Part shown: one piece after another, positions 37,980 through 51,603 of the stretch | How the letters are laid out: the number at the start of each line of letters is the position of its first letter | Position numbering within the stretch: position 1 is the stretch's first letter | NCBI RefSeq assembly: GCF_029168945.1 | Contig: NC_083608.1 | Location: 21,284,136-21,348,135, forward strand | From: Cannabis sativa | Taxonomy: Eukaryota > Streptophyta > Magnoliopsida > Rosales > Cannabaceae | Reading direction: 5' to 3' | DNA: 64,000 nucleotides | The notes under the pieces: generated by a model | What the model saw: only the letters and a program-made list of their open reading frames with translations | Databases searched by the model: none | What the model was told of the DNA's origin: nothing | Position numbers and translations under genes: made by a program

Positions 37980-40060
37980 TTAACCCAACATAATGATGGG
38001 TTTAAGCTTTCTAATATTAGTGAAATCAAATCTTTTAAATTTAGATTTTGTTATGAAAAAGAGGAGAACAAAGAAAGACAATCCAATCACACAAATGAAG
38101 ATGGCAAGAGCTTTGGAAAGTGACAATACTGCATAGGTGCCAGTAACAAATGCTATCATCATGAATCCCAAGGCCAATATTGTTAAATTCATAGACATGT
38201 TGTAGTTAGATACAAACTCCTTATTTGCACGTTCATCACCAGAAGATGCTATAGTAAGCAAGAGGTTGATAAAAACAGCCGTAATAGAAAGGACCAAGGC
38301 TATTGCGTCTGTCACCATGAAGGCTTGAAATGCTGCATTATTCCTAAGAACAGCACTACCTTGTTGTTGTCCATGTCCAACCTTATTATCGTCGCTTATG
38401 TAACCTCCCGGTAATGTAAGTCCTGCTGTGAATGTCACCGTCGCAATCAATGCAGCCGCAACCAAAGTAGACTCTCTGTAGTTTGCGATTCTAGTCCTTA
38501 ATTTTTCTTTTTGCTCAAGCTTTCTCTTCTCAGTATCGGTCAATATTTGTTTGTCGTCTTTGGAAATTGACTTTCTCAAACAGCTCTTTATTGTGGGGTT
38601 TTCTTTGAAGATTTTTGATAATTCTCTCTGTCATATAACAACAGTAGAATTTCTATCTAAGAATACTGTTGACACCAACTAAATAAAATCGAACATGAGA
38701 AAAAAAAATCAACTTATTAATTGAAATTAAATTACCTTGTTGAATTCATGGTAATGAACATTATAGAGATCATGGGCTATGTCATGAATATTTTTGTTTT
38801 GTTGGTTGAATAACATCTTATTCACTTTTGGGTGGGACATCAAAGCTTCAAAATTCTTTTCTGTATATTTTGTTGAAGTGGCAAACACATGAAGCAATGG
38901 GGTATTTCCTTCATTATCTTTTCTATTTAAAAGGTAATTATTGAGTAGTGAAGAATGATCTAATATGAGTTTTAATGTGGAAGGAGATTGTTTCCTCACA
39001 GCATAGTGTAGCAAGTTCTTGCCTTCATCATCAACAACTTCATAGCTATCTGGACACCTCGAAAGAATTTCCTTCACTATTTCATAACCTCCAAAAGGGT
39101 TAGAAGCTGCCATGTGAAGAGCTGTAGTGCCATTTTTATCTTTGAAATAGGCACTGCTTTCATCCTTTTCTAACAACATCTTCACAATCTCCAAATTATT
39201 ACTCGGAGTAGGCATCACAGCATAATGCAGAGGAATCAAACTATCCTTATCTGCGTGTTTGGTCAGATCTAATATGTTCTCCAAAATCTTTCTTGTTAGA
39301 CCTGAAGAATTATTTTTTGAAAAATTACAATACTAAAATGTCTTTTTTGTTTTTAAAACAAAAACTAGTAATTGCAGCATGGAATTCTACTACCTGTGTT
39401 TTCAGTTATAATTGCAGCATGGAGTACATTTCTGCCATAAGGGCCAGTAGTGGGTGGTGAGGAGCAATTGTTTAGTATTTCATCAACCAAATCCAAGTAC
39501 TCTGCCTCCACAGCCATGTAAAGTGGTGTTTCTCCTGCTTCATTAGCCAAATGTGTGAAATGAGGGTCTTGTTTAGTCAAAATCCTTACAACCTTAAGAT
39601 GGTTGAACCTCACAGCCTCGTGCAAAGCAGTGTCCATTTCCTTGTTTCTCTGCCTCATCATACCATGACCATCCACACCTAAGGTGGCCTTCTCAAGATC
39701 GGACCTTTCAAGCAGTTTAGCACGATTAATAAGAAACTCAACAATAAGATCATGGCCGTACCTTGCTGCCAAGTGTAAAGGAGTCTCTCCTCTTGAATTG
39801 GTTTGCAACAACAGTTGTGGACACATCTCCAATATCCCTTCCAAGAAGGACATTGTACTACTTTTTGAAGCAATGATATTGACATGGACAACTGTATTCT
39901 TTTCTGGGGTCAATAATTGGTCAAGGCAGAGTTGGTTGTTGACTACAATATTCTTCAACACTTGGATTTCTCCATTGGCTGCAGCTTGGAACACCATGGA
40001 ATCCATGCCTGTAGTGCTGTTAGAATCAGGCTCACCAATAAGCAAGGTACTTGAAGCCAT
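37980..40060 (-). CDS. Ankyrin-repeat, PGG-domain membrane protein (three exons)
   Basis: The coding sequence joins 39394-40060, 38736-39301 and 37980-38627 (minus), giving 626 aa. Introns are GT-AG (donors G|GTAGTA and AAG|GTAATT; acceptors TTCAG and GACAG) and the frames join exactly. The ATG at 40058-40060 begins MASSTLL. Exons 1-2 hold about eight ankyrin repeats (such as RGETPLHLAARYGHDLIVEF, NGTTALHMAAS, EGKNLLHYAVR). Exon 3 holds the PGG domain (LTLPGGY, about residues 482-487) and four hydrophobic segments (starting near STLVAAALIA, FMVTDAIALV, LTILALGFMM and ALAIFICVIG). This is the architecture of plant ACD6/ITN1-type proteins, which act at membranes in defence and salt-stress signalling; which subgroup this one joins is not settled. 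All exons are open, so it looks functional. Confidence 0.9.
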
Positions 40061-40700
40061 ATAATAATTATATCTGTTATATTGTCAAGCTAGAATTCAT
40101 AAATATATCTATCCTTCTTCCCTTGTTCTCTTCAACTTCACTATGGTTTTTTTTGTTTCTTTTCCATTGTTTTTTTAACTTCTCCTCTAAGCTTATTCTT
40201 TTCTCTTTTTTCTTTCTTCCCTCATACATTTCTTCTTCCTCAAATTTTTTTCCATTTCATTTTTTTTTTCTTCTTCTTCAATCTTCTTCCACCACCTAAA
40301 CTAAAACAAGAAAAAAGAGTGTGGTCGAGAAAAAAAGGTGTGTGTATAGTAAGATGTATAGTCCTATCTTAAAACTAAATTAGTAGTATTATTTTTTTAC
40401 ACATTAGACTTTTTAATACTATAGATGTGGTGGATGTGGATGTGTAAGAAGGAAGATAGATGAAGAATAAGGAAGAAGGAAGAATAGAAAAAAGGAAAAA
40501 GGAAAAAGAATAAAGAAAAGAGAAAAATAAAAATTATGGTAGAAGGGAGATGAAAGAGGAAGAATAAAAAGAAAAGAGAAAAGAAGTAAAAGTGAAAAAG
40601 AAAAAGAAAAAGGAGGAAAAGAAAAAAAAATAAGAAAAGAAAAAGAAAAAAATATAAATATAAATTTATTTAATAATTTTTAATTAATTTTAATAATTGT
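40061..40700. other. Pyrimidine tract then purine tract upstream of the ankyrin gene
   Basis: On the plus strand 40085-40310 is about all C/T and 40435-40665 about all A/G. The two tracts face each other around 40370 and could pair as a long imperfect hairpin. On the gene's strand the nearer tract is purine-rich and would fall in its 5' UTR or promoter. No ORF. Confidence 0.65.
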
Positions 40701-42695
40701 TAGGAAAATTTATTGTGATTAATCATAATATTTTTCCACTTTGTATGTTAAGAATAAAATACTTGTTAAACACTACAATTAGCAATATAAAATATTAACT
40801 AAACCACCACAAGGAATAAAAAATATACAAATCAAACTACATCTTTGCAAGCATATTTAAAAGTGTTCAGAGTTAGAGTTTCGTTGAATGAATTTCAATG
40901 TTCAAGAAGCAAGAGAATTTTATAGGGTTCTCCATATAGTTCTTTAAGATACATAATCTTTAAACAACTTTGACTGTGTGACTTGATTCTTAAAATAAGA
41001 CACATAAGCAACTTAATTGTTAAAATTAAGTAGCAGTTAGCCAGTCATACTACAAAATAATATAAAATATAAATCTCGAAATTCTATAAAAAAATCATTC
41101 ATCGAGAAATATTTATAAATTTTTAAATGGCAAAGAATTTCTAAAAATAGTAATTTTTTATTTGAATCCTCAAATATCATACTCAAAACCATAAGTGGTT
41201 TGATCCCTCACAAAAAATGTTGAACTTAAATTAATAAATCTTATGCTATATAAATTTAACATAGCTGAAATTACATTTTGCATTTATTTTTAATATATAT
41301 TTTTGATAAAATCACACTAAACACAATATTTATTTAATTACCAAAACCCTATCATGAGATTATGACTTAGTAACTACTAAGTGTAATATAAATACCACAA
41401 ATTATTCACACATAAACAATGTGAGACAAACACACATTTGATAGCTACTAAGTATAATATAATTTAAAATTATAATGCATAATAAAAAAATATGCTACCA
41501 ATATTTTTCTTTCCAAATTAAAGAAAAAAAAAATGAGTAATTTTTTTTACAATATATATCTACAGCAAACTACTTAGAAACTCTTCTTGCAAGAAAAAGA
41601 AATATTAGCTCTTATTTTAAATTAAAAATAAGACCAAACACAATAACATTAAAAATGAAGTGTAACCAAACTTACACAGATAAAGAATATGAATGTCTTG
41701 AAGTACAAGTTTAATTACAATTTCAATATAATAAGTTAAAATTTCATTAGGCCATATAGCTCTATCTGCAGAATCTGTTGTGATAAACTAAAATCTGTTA
41801 ATTTCAGAAACAATATGACATTTTAAAAACCTCAACAAAAACTTCATCCCCTCTTTTATTTCATACCATACTGTGATGCTCGTTAGTTGTTCCGAGACGT
41901 TAGTTGTTCCGAGGTGTTTGTTTCCAGCAGACCGAAATACTGTTTTCTTCTTCTCCTACAAACTTCTGTTTCATCCTTACTTTCTCTGTTTATTTTATAA
42001 TCATTATTTTGTTTTTGATAAAATGGTGGTGAGGATGAAAAAGTATTAGACTATTAGACATAAAATAAAAATATGAGATATGAAGAGAGAAGATAAGACG
42101 GGTGTGAATCAAGAAATAAAGAAAAACAATGCAATTTATTGGCGTGTACTCCACAACCAGCTAATAAGCATAAATTTTTTTTCACTAATCTATTGAGACA
42201 TCATAAAGCACCTGGTGCCGATTAGCAAAACTCTAATTATAGCAGCAAAAGACCTGATTCTCAATTCATATTTGTACGACGTTTTTGTATTGGAAAAAGA
42301 CAAAAAAAACCCTTTTTTTCTTATAACATAAGTACCTTTTTTATAAAGCTCTGTAGCATTACCACAAATAAAACTAAAATATATTACTTTGTAATAATTA
42401 ATAAATAATATAATATAAAAGAATTTGGTATTTTCTAATAATGCATCGAGGTTTGAATTGCATTGTGCAATCTGCAACTGTACCGCCAAAGATTTCAAGT
42501 TGCAAATTTTGATGCAGTGTGGACAGTTTGCAAATTCTGGGTGAGATTATCAGATAAGTTGGGTATGCTTTGGCATTTCACTTCTCTTATATGTAAGACT
42601 ATACATTTTTTTGGGAGGGCTATGATGGATTTGACTACAATTACAATTACAATTACACATTATAGAGAGAGAGAGAAAGAAGATTGAATGGATAA
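40701..42695. other. Intergenic spacer, no gene supported
   Basis: AT-rich with no convincing ORF or splice structure. CGTTAGTTGTTCCGAG occurs twice in tandem at 41881-41914 in a patch less AT-rich than its surroundings. 42640-42680 has short (CAATTA)n and (GA)n runs just downstream of the thioredoxin-like gene. Confidence 0.55.
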
Positions 42696-44128
<1,433 letters not shown>

Positions 44129-46718
44129 TGTTTCACTGGAAATTAAGAAGAGAAGATGAGAGGTTTAGGGAGATAAGAGTCAGAAGAGAAGGGCTAACAG
44201 AATCATCATCTCATGGTTGTTCTTCTCAAGTTAGAAATGGAATTTAGTTATGTAAAAGTTTGGAGTGTGTGCTGTGATGGTCAATGCTTATCCTCAAAAG
44301 TGAAGTTGGGGATGGCATCATAGCAAGTGCAAGTTAGGATGTGGTGGGGCCACATTTGATGGGCAAATATTATAGATATATTAGTTTTGAAAATATGTTT
44401 ATGAAAATGTGACTAGTTCACTATACATAACTGGTTTTAAAATTTTAAAAATTGAATTGGATTTATACATAATTTAGATTTTTAACCTCTCTCAATTTTG
44501 AGATAATTGATATGTACTAAATTATACTCTTTAAATTTCTTAGGTGGTTAAAAATTTCACTTAAACTATTAAAATAGTTAGATTTATAAACTTTTATCTA
44601 ATTTTAATTTTACTAACGTAGACAAAAATTTAGAGGCACAATTTAGTACATGTTCATGATTTAATAGATATTAAAGTTCCAAGGACATAATTTAGTACAT
44701 AAACAATTATCACATTAACAAAATTGAATAAAAATAGACAGAAGTCTTTAAATGTAACAGTTTCAATAGTTCAGAGAAAATTTTTAACAGGAGTGCATAA
44801 TTTGGTACATATAAAAATAATTCTAATTAACCTATTTAAAATATATACATACAAATATTATAATAGTGGTATCATATATGAACATATGATTTACTTAAAT
44901 TAACAAAGTAAAAAATTTTCCGAAGCAAAGATCTTTTTTTACTTAAAGCATCAATTTAGGTAAAATTATCTTTATGAGATAGATTTCTACAACAAAAATG
45001 TAGACACTAACAATATAAAAATCTCATAGCTAGATAAGTTGCAGATTCTGGGAATGTAAAGAGAACTGCATCACAAACATCAATGAAGTATATTATACAT
45101 ATATATTTTTTTAGGCTACTACTACATTAATCAACAAAGTGGCTACCACATTAGAGCATTAGCATAAGCAGCAGTAACATTAATTTAATTCTCTATTAAT
45201 AAAACTAACTATAATATAATGAAAATACTAGAGGGACATAGACAACAACACCTCTCTAATAACAAACCTCAAGTTAATGAACTGAGAAATTTTGTTTTCA
45301 ACAACTTTATTTAGTAAACCAAACAAAGTGTCTCAGATACATAATCTTAACACACAGTAAAACAAAAATTTTAAAAATTAAAGGAAAATCCTCACAGACC
45401 ATATTCAAACTTCAACTCAAACCTCAACAAATACATCAAATGCAAACTTCAACGAAACTTTTTATATATAAACACCTTCTACATTGCACTATATAGAAGT
45501 TGTCTCTTTGTATAAATTTATATAAATATATATTACTAGTTTGACTTATATTTCTCAGCTTCATTAGCACATATGAGGACCCAGTTATTGTTTTGTGTGC
45601 TTTTATTACAGTATGATACATTTTCTCCTTTCAAATCTTGGCATCAAAACAAAATAAAGACACCATATGAATCAAGGTTGTTTTATCTATTGTATGAGGA
45701 GATCAAAATGTAGGGTTATGAATATAAAGCCATTGACATCATAATAAACACCAAATCAAAAACTCCCCAGTAAGATCAGAAACACAATTAGGGACAAAGC
45801 AAAACTCTCAAATCAACCTTTGATAATAACACACACAAATAACATTCAATTTTTCAATTCTCATAAGATATTCAAACTTAAAGACTGATAGCAAAAGACT
45901 GCGTTGAGTGGGGAATTGAGAGATCGAGGTGGCGCGAGTCAACTGGATTCGCTGAGTTATAGCATCACACCAGTTGCCATAATGCTGTTGAGGGTCTTGT
46001 GAGGAAAGAAGGCAGGGTAACTACTCTACCGTTTTCTCCCAATGCTGGAGGGTCAGAGAGGGTCAGAGAGAAACAGAAGATTTCTTTTGGGAAATTGGCA
46101 TTCTATATTTATGCAAATTAAAATGATTATATTTTATGACTTATTTATTCTCTTAAAATTTTCAATCCGTTATAAATGGTTCCTAAATTATTTATAGTGT
46201 AGTAAATTAGTCTTTTTATCAAGTTTTGTCATAAATGGTGAACAAAATGATGATACGGCTACTTAGTCATTTGCCACATCAGTAACACGTGTATAATTGA
46301 AAATTAAAAACTAAAAAATCTGTATCCTAAAAAAGATTATTAAACTAAAAATTAATTAATGATTTAAAGAATTACGTATTAAATAATTCTTTTCTAAATT
46401 AATTACACACGTGGCGTTGACGTGGTAACTGGTTAAGCAACTATATTTTTATTTTATTTGTCAAGTGTGACAAAATTTCACAAAATGAACAACTTGCAAT
46501 ACTGTAAATAGTTCAGAGACTATTTTTAACAAAGTAAAAAATTCAGTGGACACAATAAATTAATGCAGACAAAAATTAGCCAACTTAAATTATAAAATCC
46601 ATATTTTATGTTTTTTTTTTTTTTGAAAAAGTTTCACTGTTATTATAATCCACAATCTTTTACAACAAGAGACAAAAGCCCATATTTTATGTCTATGTAT
46701 GTGATTTATTAATTTATG
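44129..46718. other. Intergenic spacer with one GC-richer patch
   Basis: 44129-44250 is probably promoter and 5' UTR of the thioredoxin-like gene. 45896-46084 is richer in GC than its surroundings and ends in GAGGGTCAGAGAGGGTCAGA; it contains no usable ORF and I could not assign it (old UTR, ncRNA or pseudogene). The rest is AT-rich with no gene seen. Confidence 0.5.
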
Positions 46719-47352
46719 TTTGATTTTTTATGGTTACATTTGATTAAAAAAAAAATTCTAAACAAATAATAACTAATATTTGTAAGATATGACAACTTTT
46801 ATGATATTCCTAAAATACCCTCATTTACATCACCCCATTTACACAATCGGACACCACATCGGACCCCATATCGGACCACCATCGGACCATATCTGCCACC
46901 ATTTTTTTTATATGTTTTTATATATAAAAAAATAGCACCAGGTGACCATCGAACTACCCATCGGACCACCCATCGAACACATCGGACCATATCTGCTACC
47001 AATTTTTTTTTTTTATGTTTTTATACATAAAATAAAAAAATAACATCAGGTGACCATCGGACCACCATCGGACTCCATCGGACCAGATCTGGTACCAATT
47101 TTTTTTTTTTTTAATGTTTTTGTACATACAAAAGTATCATCAAGTGACCATCGAACCACCATCGGACCCCATCAGACTACCAATTTTTTTTTTTTTTTTT
47201 TTTGTATGTTTTTGCACTCAAAAAAAGTAAGGGAAATTTGAGAGGGGTATTTTTGGATTTTAGATAAAGTGGTCATATATTTTCAATGGTGATATGTATT
47301 AGTTTAAGGATAAACTATTAGGTATATGTAAGGATAGAAAATCAAATTTCCC
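46719..47352. mobile_element. TIR element with internal minisatellite, copy 1
   Basis: Same family as 51073-51603. The left end TTTGATTTTTTATGGTTACA and the right end TAAGGATAGAAAATCAAATT (then TCCC) are inverted matches. The leftmost GGGAAA of the family is not recognisable here and no target duplication was found. The interior 46845-47190 is a degenerate minisatellite of CATCGGACCACC-like units separated by T runs. No coding capacity. Confidence 0.65.
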
Positions 47353-47530
47353 TTTGTATTTTAACATTATGTTATATTGATTTAATCAAATCAAAGTGGT
47401 ATTTTTTTAATTATTGGAACCCATAGAGATTATGACTTGATAGTTGCTTGGTGTAATATAAATCTTACAAATTACTTGAGTAATGTGAAATAGATACATA
47501 CACATATTTTAATCATACTAAAATAGTATT

Positions 47531-47936
47531 GGGTGATTCTACAATACACTCCCTTAAAAGGGATGTATTGATGCACCCTTAATTTATTTCAGCATTCAGA
47601 AAAAAAAATTTACATATTCATGTACGTTATAGCTATTTAAGATATCCAACAAAATTTTGAGAAATTCGGAATAATTTACAATATAGAAAACAATTTTCAA
47701 ACAGTTGATTTTACACGCGTATAAAATAAAATAGTCACGCGTGCAATACAATGTTTGAACATAGTTTTCGTCGTGTTATACTTTTCCAAATTTCTTAAAA
47801 TTTTGCAGGATGTCTTAAATAACTATAACGTACATGACCATGAGAAAAAATTTGACTGAAAAATTATTTCGAATGCTAAAACAGATAGGGGTGCATCAAT
47901 ATATCCATTTTAAGGGTGTGCATTGTAGAATTTTCT
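47531..47936. mobile_element. Foldback MITE with 9-bp target duplication, copy 1
   Basis: 406 bp, almost wholly two inverted arms of about 200 bp meeting near CACGCGTGC. The ends are GGGTGATTCTACAAT and, inverted, AGAAAATTCTACAAT. AATAGTATT flanks both sides (47522-47530, 47937-47945). A 9-bp duplication points to the Mutator superfamily. No transposase. Confidence 0.85.
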
Positions 47937-47979
47937 AATAGTATTTATTCAAAAACTAAAACTCTATCATGTTAGTATT

Positions 47980-48398
47980 GGGTAATTCTACAATGCACCT
48001 CCTTAAAAGGGATGTACTGATGCACCCTTAACTTGTTTCGGCATCCAGAAAAAAAATTTAGTCTAATTTTTTTTCATATTCATGTACGTTATAGCTATTT
48101 AAGATATCCTACAAAATTTTGAAAAATTCGGAATAATTTACAATATAGAAAACAATGTTCAAACAGTCTATTTTACACGTGTATAAAATAAAATAGTCAC
48201 GCGTGCAACACACTGTTTGAACATAATTTTCGGCGTGTTAAGCTTTTCCAAATTTCTTAAAATTTTGCAGGATGTCTTAAATAACTATAGCGTACATGAC
48301 CATGAGAAAAAATTTGACTAGAAAATTATTTCGGATGCTAAAACACATAGAAGTGCATCAATATATCTATGTTAAGGGGGTGCATTGTAGAATTTTCC
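47980..48398. mobile_element. Foldback MITE with 9-bp target duplication, copy 2
   Basis: 419 bp, close relative of the preceding element in the same orientation 43 bp away. The ends are GGGTAATTCTACAATGCACC and, inverted, GGAAAATTCTACAATGCACC. Flanks are GTTAGTATT (47971-47979) and GTTACTATT (48399-48407), a 9-bp duplication with one change. The two elements have separate duplications, so they are two insertions, not a tandem duplication. Confidence 0.85.
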
Positions 48399-48407
48399 GT
48401 TACTATT

Positions 48408-50014
48408 TTATATTTTAAAATTTAAATACACAATTAAATGGTTTGAAATTATCCTGGAAACCGTTTTGTATTTGTTCTATTATTTTTTAGTTATTTTATA
48501 TAGATGTCTTGTCTCTCTATGCAAAAGAGTACATGAGTAATCTAGCATAGTCTATATGCCTTTAGTCAACAAGTTTTTTTATGACTATTTTTTTTTTTCT
48601 TTTCATATATTTTACTCTTTTCTATTGCTAATATTTCCATTTTCTCTCTCATCTCGTTTGCAATTAACGCTATCATTTCTATCATTCTTTTCAATGTTTT
48701 TTTTTGTTGGGCAATTGTATAGCTGTAAGTGAAAATTTATTCACAAATAAAAAGTTAATTTTTTTTCTTCATTTATACGTTTAGAAGGTAATTTTATTTG
48801 CAAACGTGTCCATCCGTGACAAACGGTATCTATTGTTTGAAGCTTTACAGTATCATTTCCTTTGGCTCCGGCAAGATTTTGAAAACTATTATCAGAGCTA
48901 CTGATATTTATCTATCACTCTTGAAAAATCTAAAGAATCAAATAATCAACCTTCTAACTTATTCTTTAATTCCATCCAAATTTGCAAGAATTTCAACAAT
49001 TTAGAAAATTTTTGGATTTATTGGAAGAAAAAAAAAATAGCTTTCTAGCCCTTTAAATCTCAACAGTAATTATTAATTTCAAATTGAAGGTTTATTATAG
49101 TCATTCTATTTTTTAATTAAGGTAATTTCAACTTAAAATTCCTTTTTATTGATATTATGGGTAAATCTGAATTTGGGTGCTAGATTTTGCTTATTCTTCA
49201 TCTTGTTTTTAGATTTGAGTATGATTCACATTGAATTTGATTGTTTTCACATAATGGATTGTTTTTGTTGTTAGAGTTATTTGATTGTCTTTACAGATTG
49301 TTGTTAGAGTTGTTGTTGGAGTTGCTACTAGGATTTCAATTATTCTTTTTGTATTTTTTATTTTTTTTTGGAAAACTTACAAAAATATTAAAATTTAAGT
49401 TAATTTTTATAAAAATACTGTCACACAGAAAGTTTTTAAAAATACTGTGTTTTTATAAAATATCAATAAAACACAAAACAGAACAACTCAAAATAACAGT
49501 AGAACAACTAAAAAACACCAGTAGAACATCAGTGAAAACTTAACACAGTATACTGCAGTATGAAACTTATAAAAAAATACAGTTTAAAAATAAAAAATAC
49601 TGCCTATGAGTTGATGTTAATGTTACTACTATATAGTTTTTTTTTTTTGAAAGGACTACTATATAGTTATTATTACTGTTTCTGCACATATCGCTAGAAC
49701 ATTTGTTGTATTCGATTATTAGTTAGTTGTTATAAGTGAAACTGCAAGAATTGTTAAAATGATTGCTCGGTTTTATTATTAATTCTATTTACACAAGATT
49801 ATTGAAAGTATTTTTGTGGGTGTTGCTAAAATGGTTGTAGTATTCAATTCTTTGTTATTTTTTTTACTTAGTGTTGTTGGAAATATTGCTATCAAAGTTA
49901 TTATATTTTTTTTCTTTGTTTCCTTGTTCTTTGTACATGTGGTTGTTGTAGATGTTGCTAAAAAGGTTATTTTATATTTGATTATTACATAGGTGTTTTT
50001 ATTGATTGTGTTAC
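48408..50014. other. Intergenic spacer, no gene supported
   Basis: AT-rich. 48779-49002 is of somewhat higher complexity and gives short open frames, but none has a recognisable motif or splice structure. 49260-49330 has GTTGTTAGAGTTGTTGTTGG-like short repeats. Confidence 0.5.
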
Positions 50015-50480
50015 AGAACCGGTTATATTTTAATTATAATCGGTTTGAGTTATTGTGTGTTATTTATTTTTATTCATTATGTTATAGAACCGAATTTATT
50101 TTTATTATATTCGAGACATTAATTTGATCCCTATTTTTTTAAAAAAAAAAAAATTATAACCGGTTTTTATGAGGTATTATGTGTTATGAAGTATTTTATT
50201 GTGAAACTAGTTTTGTCTTTAATTTATATTTCAGTGTTTCAAGAACTGATTTCTTCTTTGTTTTTAATTGTAATCGGTTTGAGTTATTGCGTGTTACTTG
50301 TTTGTATTCATTATGTTATGGAACCGATTCTATTTTAGTTATAATTAGTTTGAGTTCTTTCGTGTTATTTGTTTTTATTTATTATAACACTGTTATAGAA
50401 CCGATTCTATTTTAATTATAACTGGTTTGAGTTATTTTATGTTATTTATATTTATTTATTATGTTACAGAATCGGTTATA
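50015..50480. repeat. Decayed tandem array, about 70-77 bp period
   Basis: The motif GAACCG(A/G)TT..TATTTTA(A/G)TTATAA, then GGTTTGAGTTATT, then TTATTTATT..TTATGTTA recurs at about 50016, 50089, 50230, 50320, 50398 and 50467 with increasing divergence. Confidence 0.75.
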
Positions 50481-50499
50481 TTTACTTTGATGACTTTTC

Positions 50500-50575
50500 C
50501 AGCGACGTTGACTTTTTCGCGCGGCTGTCTTTTCCGGTGCCGGTGACTTTTCCGGGTGCCGGTGATTTTTCTGGC
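50500..50575. repeat. Short GC-rich tandem tract
   Basis: GACTTTTCC(A/G)G and GTGCCGGTGACTTTTCCGG units repeat three to four times in an AT-rich neighbourhood. No ORF of note. Confidence 0.7.
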
Positions 50576-51072
50576 AAAACTTATTGTTGTTTTACAAATA
50601 TGGAATTTCTACTTTTTTTTACAAAAATATGACATAAAAAGACCCATATAAATGTAAAAAAATAAAAATAAATAAAAAAAACTCATAATCACTTAACTTT
50701 ATTTATTTATGCCATAAAAAAATAAACTCTTAAAATTTTCTCATGCTAATTTTTACTAGTTTCAACGCCTCATCAATAAAGTGGATTTATATTTTTACGG
50801 TAACAGCAACACATAGGGTCCATTCTAACTTGGGCTTCATCATGATTAAATTGCTTCACAAGGAAAGCCCAAGAAGTTCTCCATTACCAAATTGGATTAT
50901 CATATTGTTGCAATTATAGTCTTTATCCAACAAATTTGACCCACGTACATGGTAGTTGCTCCCATTTTCGCCAACTCGTCCATGACACATATGTGTGTCT
51001 AGGGAGGTACTCCCAAGTTTGCCACCATTTCTCTCAGCTATTTCCCTCTATTCTACTTAAGTGATATACGAA
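50576..51072. other. Spacer; possible left part of an LTR remnant
   Basis: From about 50800 the composition becomes more balanced and non-repetitive. It joins across the TIR element at 51073-51603 to the LTR-like sequence on its right. No ORF. Confidence 0.35.
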
Positions 51073-51603
51073 GGGAAATTTGATTTTTTTATGCTTACAT
51101 TTGGTTAAAAAAAAAATTCTAAACAAATAATAACTAATATTTGTAAAATATGACAATTTTTATGATATTCCTAAAATACCCCCATTTACATCACCCCATT
51201 TATACCATCGGACCACCCATCGGGCTACCCATCGGACCATCTATCGGGCCACCCCATCGGGCCACCATCGGACCACCCATCGGGCCACCCATCGGACCCA
51301 TCGAACCACCCATCGGACTACCATCGGACCAAATCTGCTACCAATTTTTTTTTATGTTTTTGTACATACAAAAGTAGCATCAGGTGACCATCGGACCACC
51401 ATCGGACTACCATCGGACTACCATCGGACCCCATCGGACTACCAATTTTTTTTTTTATGTTTTTGCACTAAAAAAAAGTATGGAAAATTTGAGAGGGGTA
51501 TTTTTGGGTTTTAGATAAAGTGGTCATATATTTTCAATGAAGATATGTATTAGTTTAGAAATAAAATATTAGGTATATGTAAGTATAGAAAATCAAATTT
51601 CCC
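51073..51603. mobile_element. hAT-like MITE with 8-bp target duplication and minisatellite
   Basis: 531 bp. The terminal inverted repeats begin GGGAAATTTGATTTT and continue for about 27 bp with few mismatches. TATACGAA flanks both sides (51065-51072, 51604-51611), an exact 8-bp duplication, as in the hAT superfamily. The interior (51195-51335 and 51380-51440) is an array of CATCGGACCACC/CATCGGGCCACC units broken by a T run. No transposase. It is the better preserved copy of the family at 46719-47352. Confidence 0.88.

Noticed and set aside
38727..39284. Separate ankyrin gene starting inside exon 2
   Set aside because: The frame continues through a clean CAG acceptor into exon 1 with matching phase, so it is an internal exon.
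47531..48398. Tandem duplication of a single 0.45-kb unit
   Set aside because: Each copy has its own inverted ends and its own 9-bp flanking duplication, so they are separate insertions.
48798..49004. Possible small gene in the spacer
   Set aside because: No recognisable motif, splice structure or start context; composition close to the spacer.
51195..51440. Regularly repeated CATCGGACCACC units resembling a CRISPR array
   Set aside because: Units are adjacent with no unique spacers, lie inside a TIR element, and the genome is a plant.
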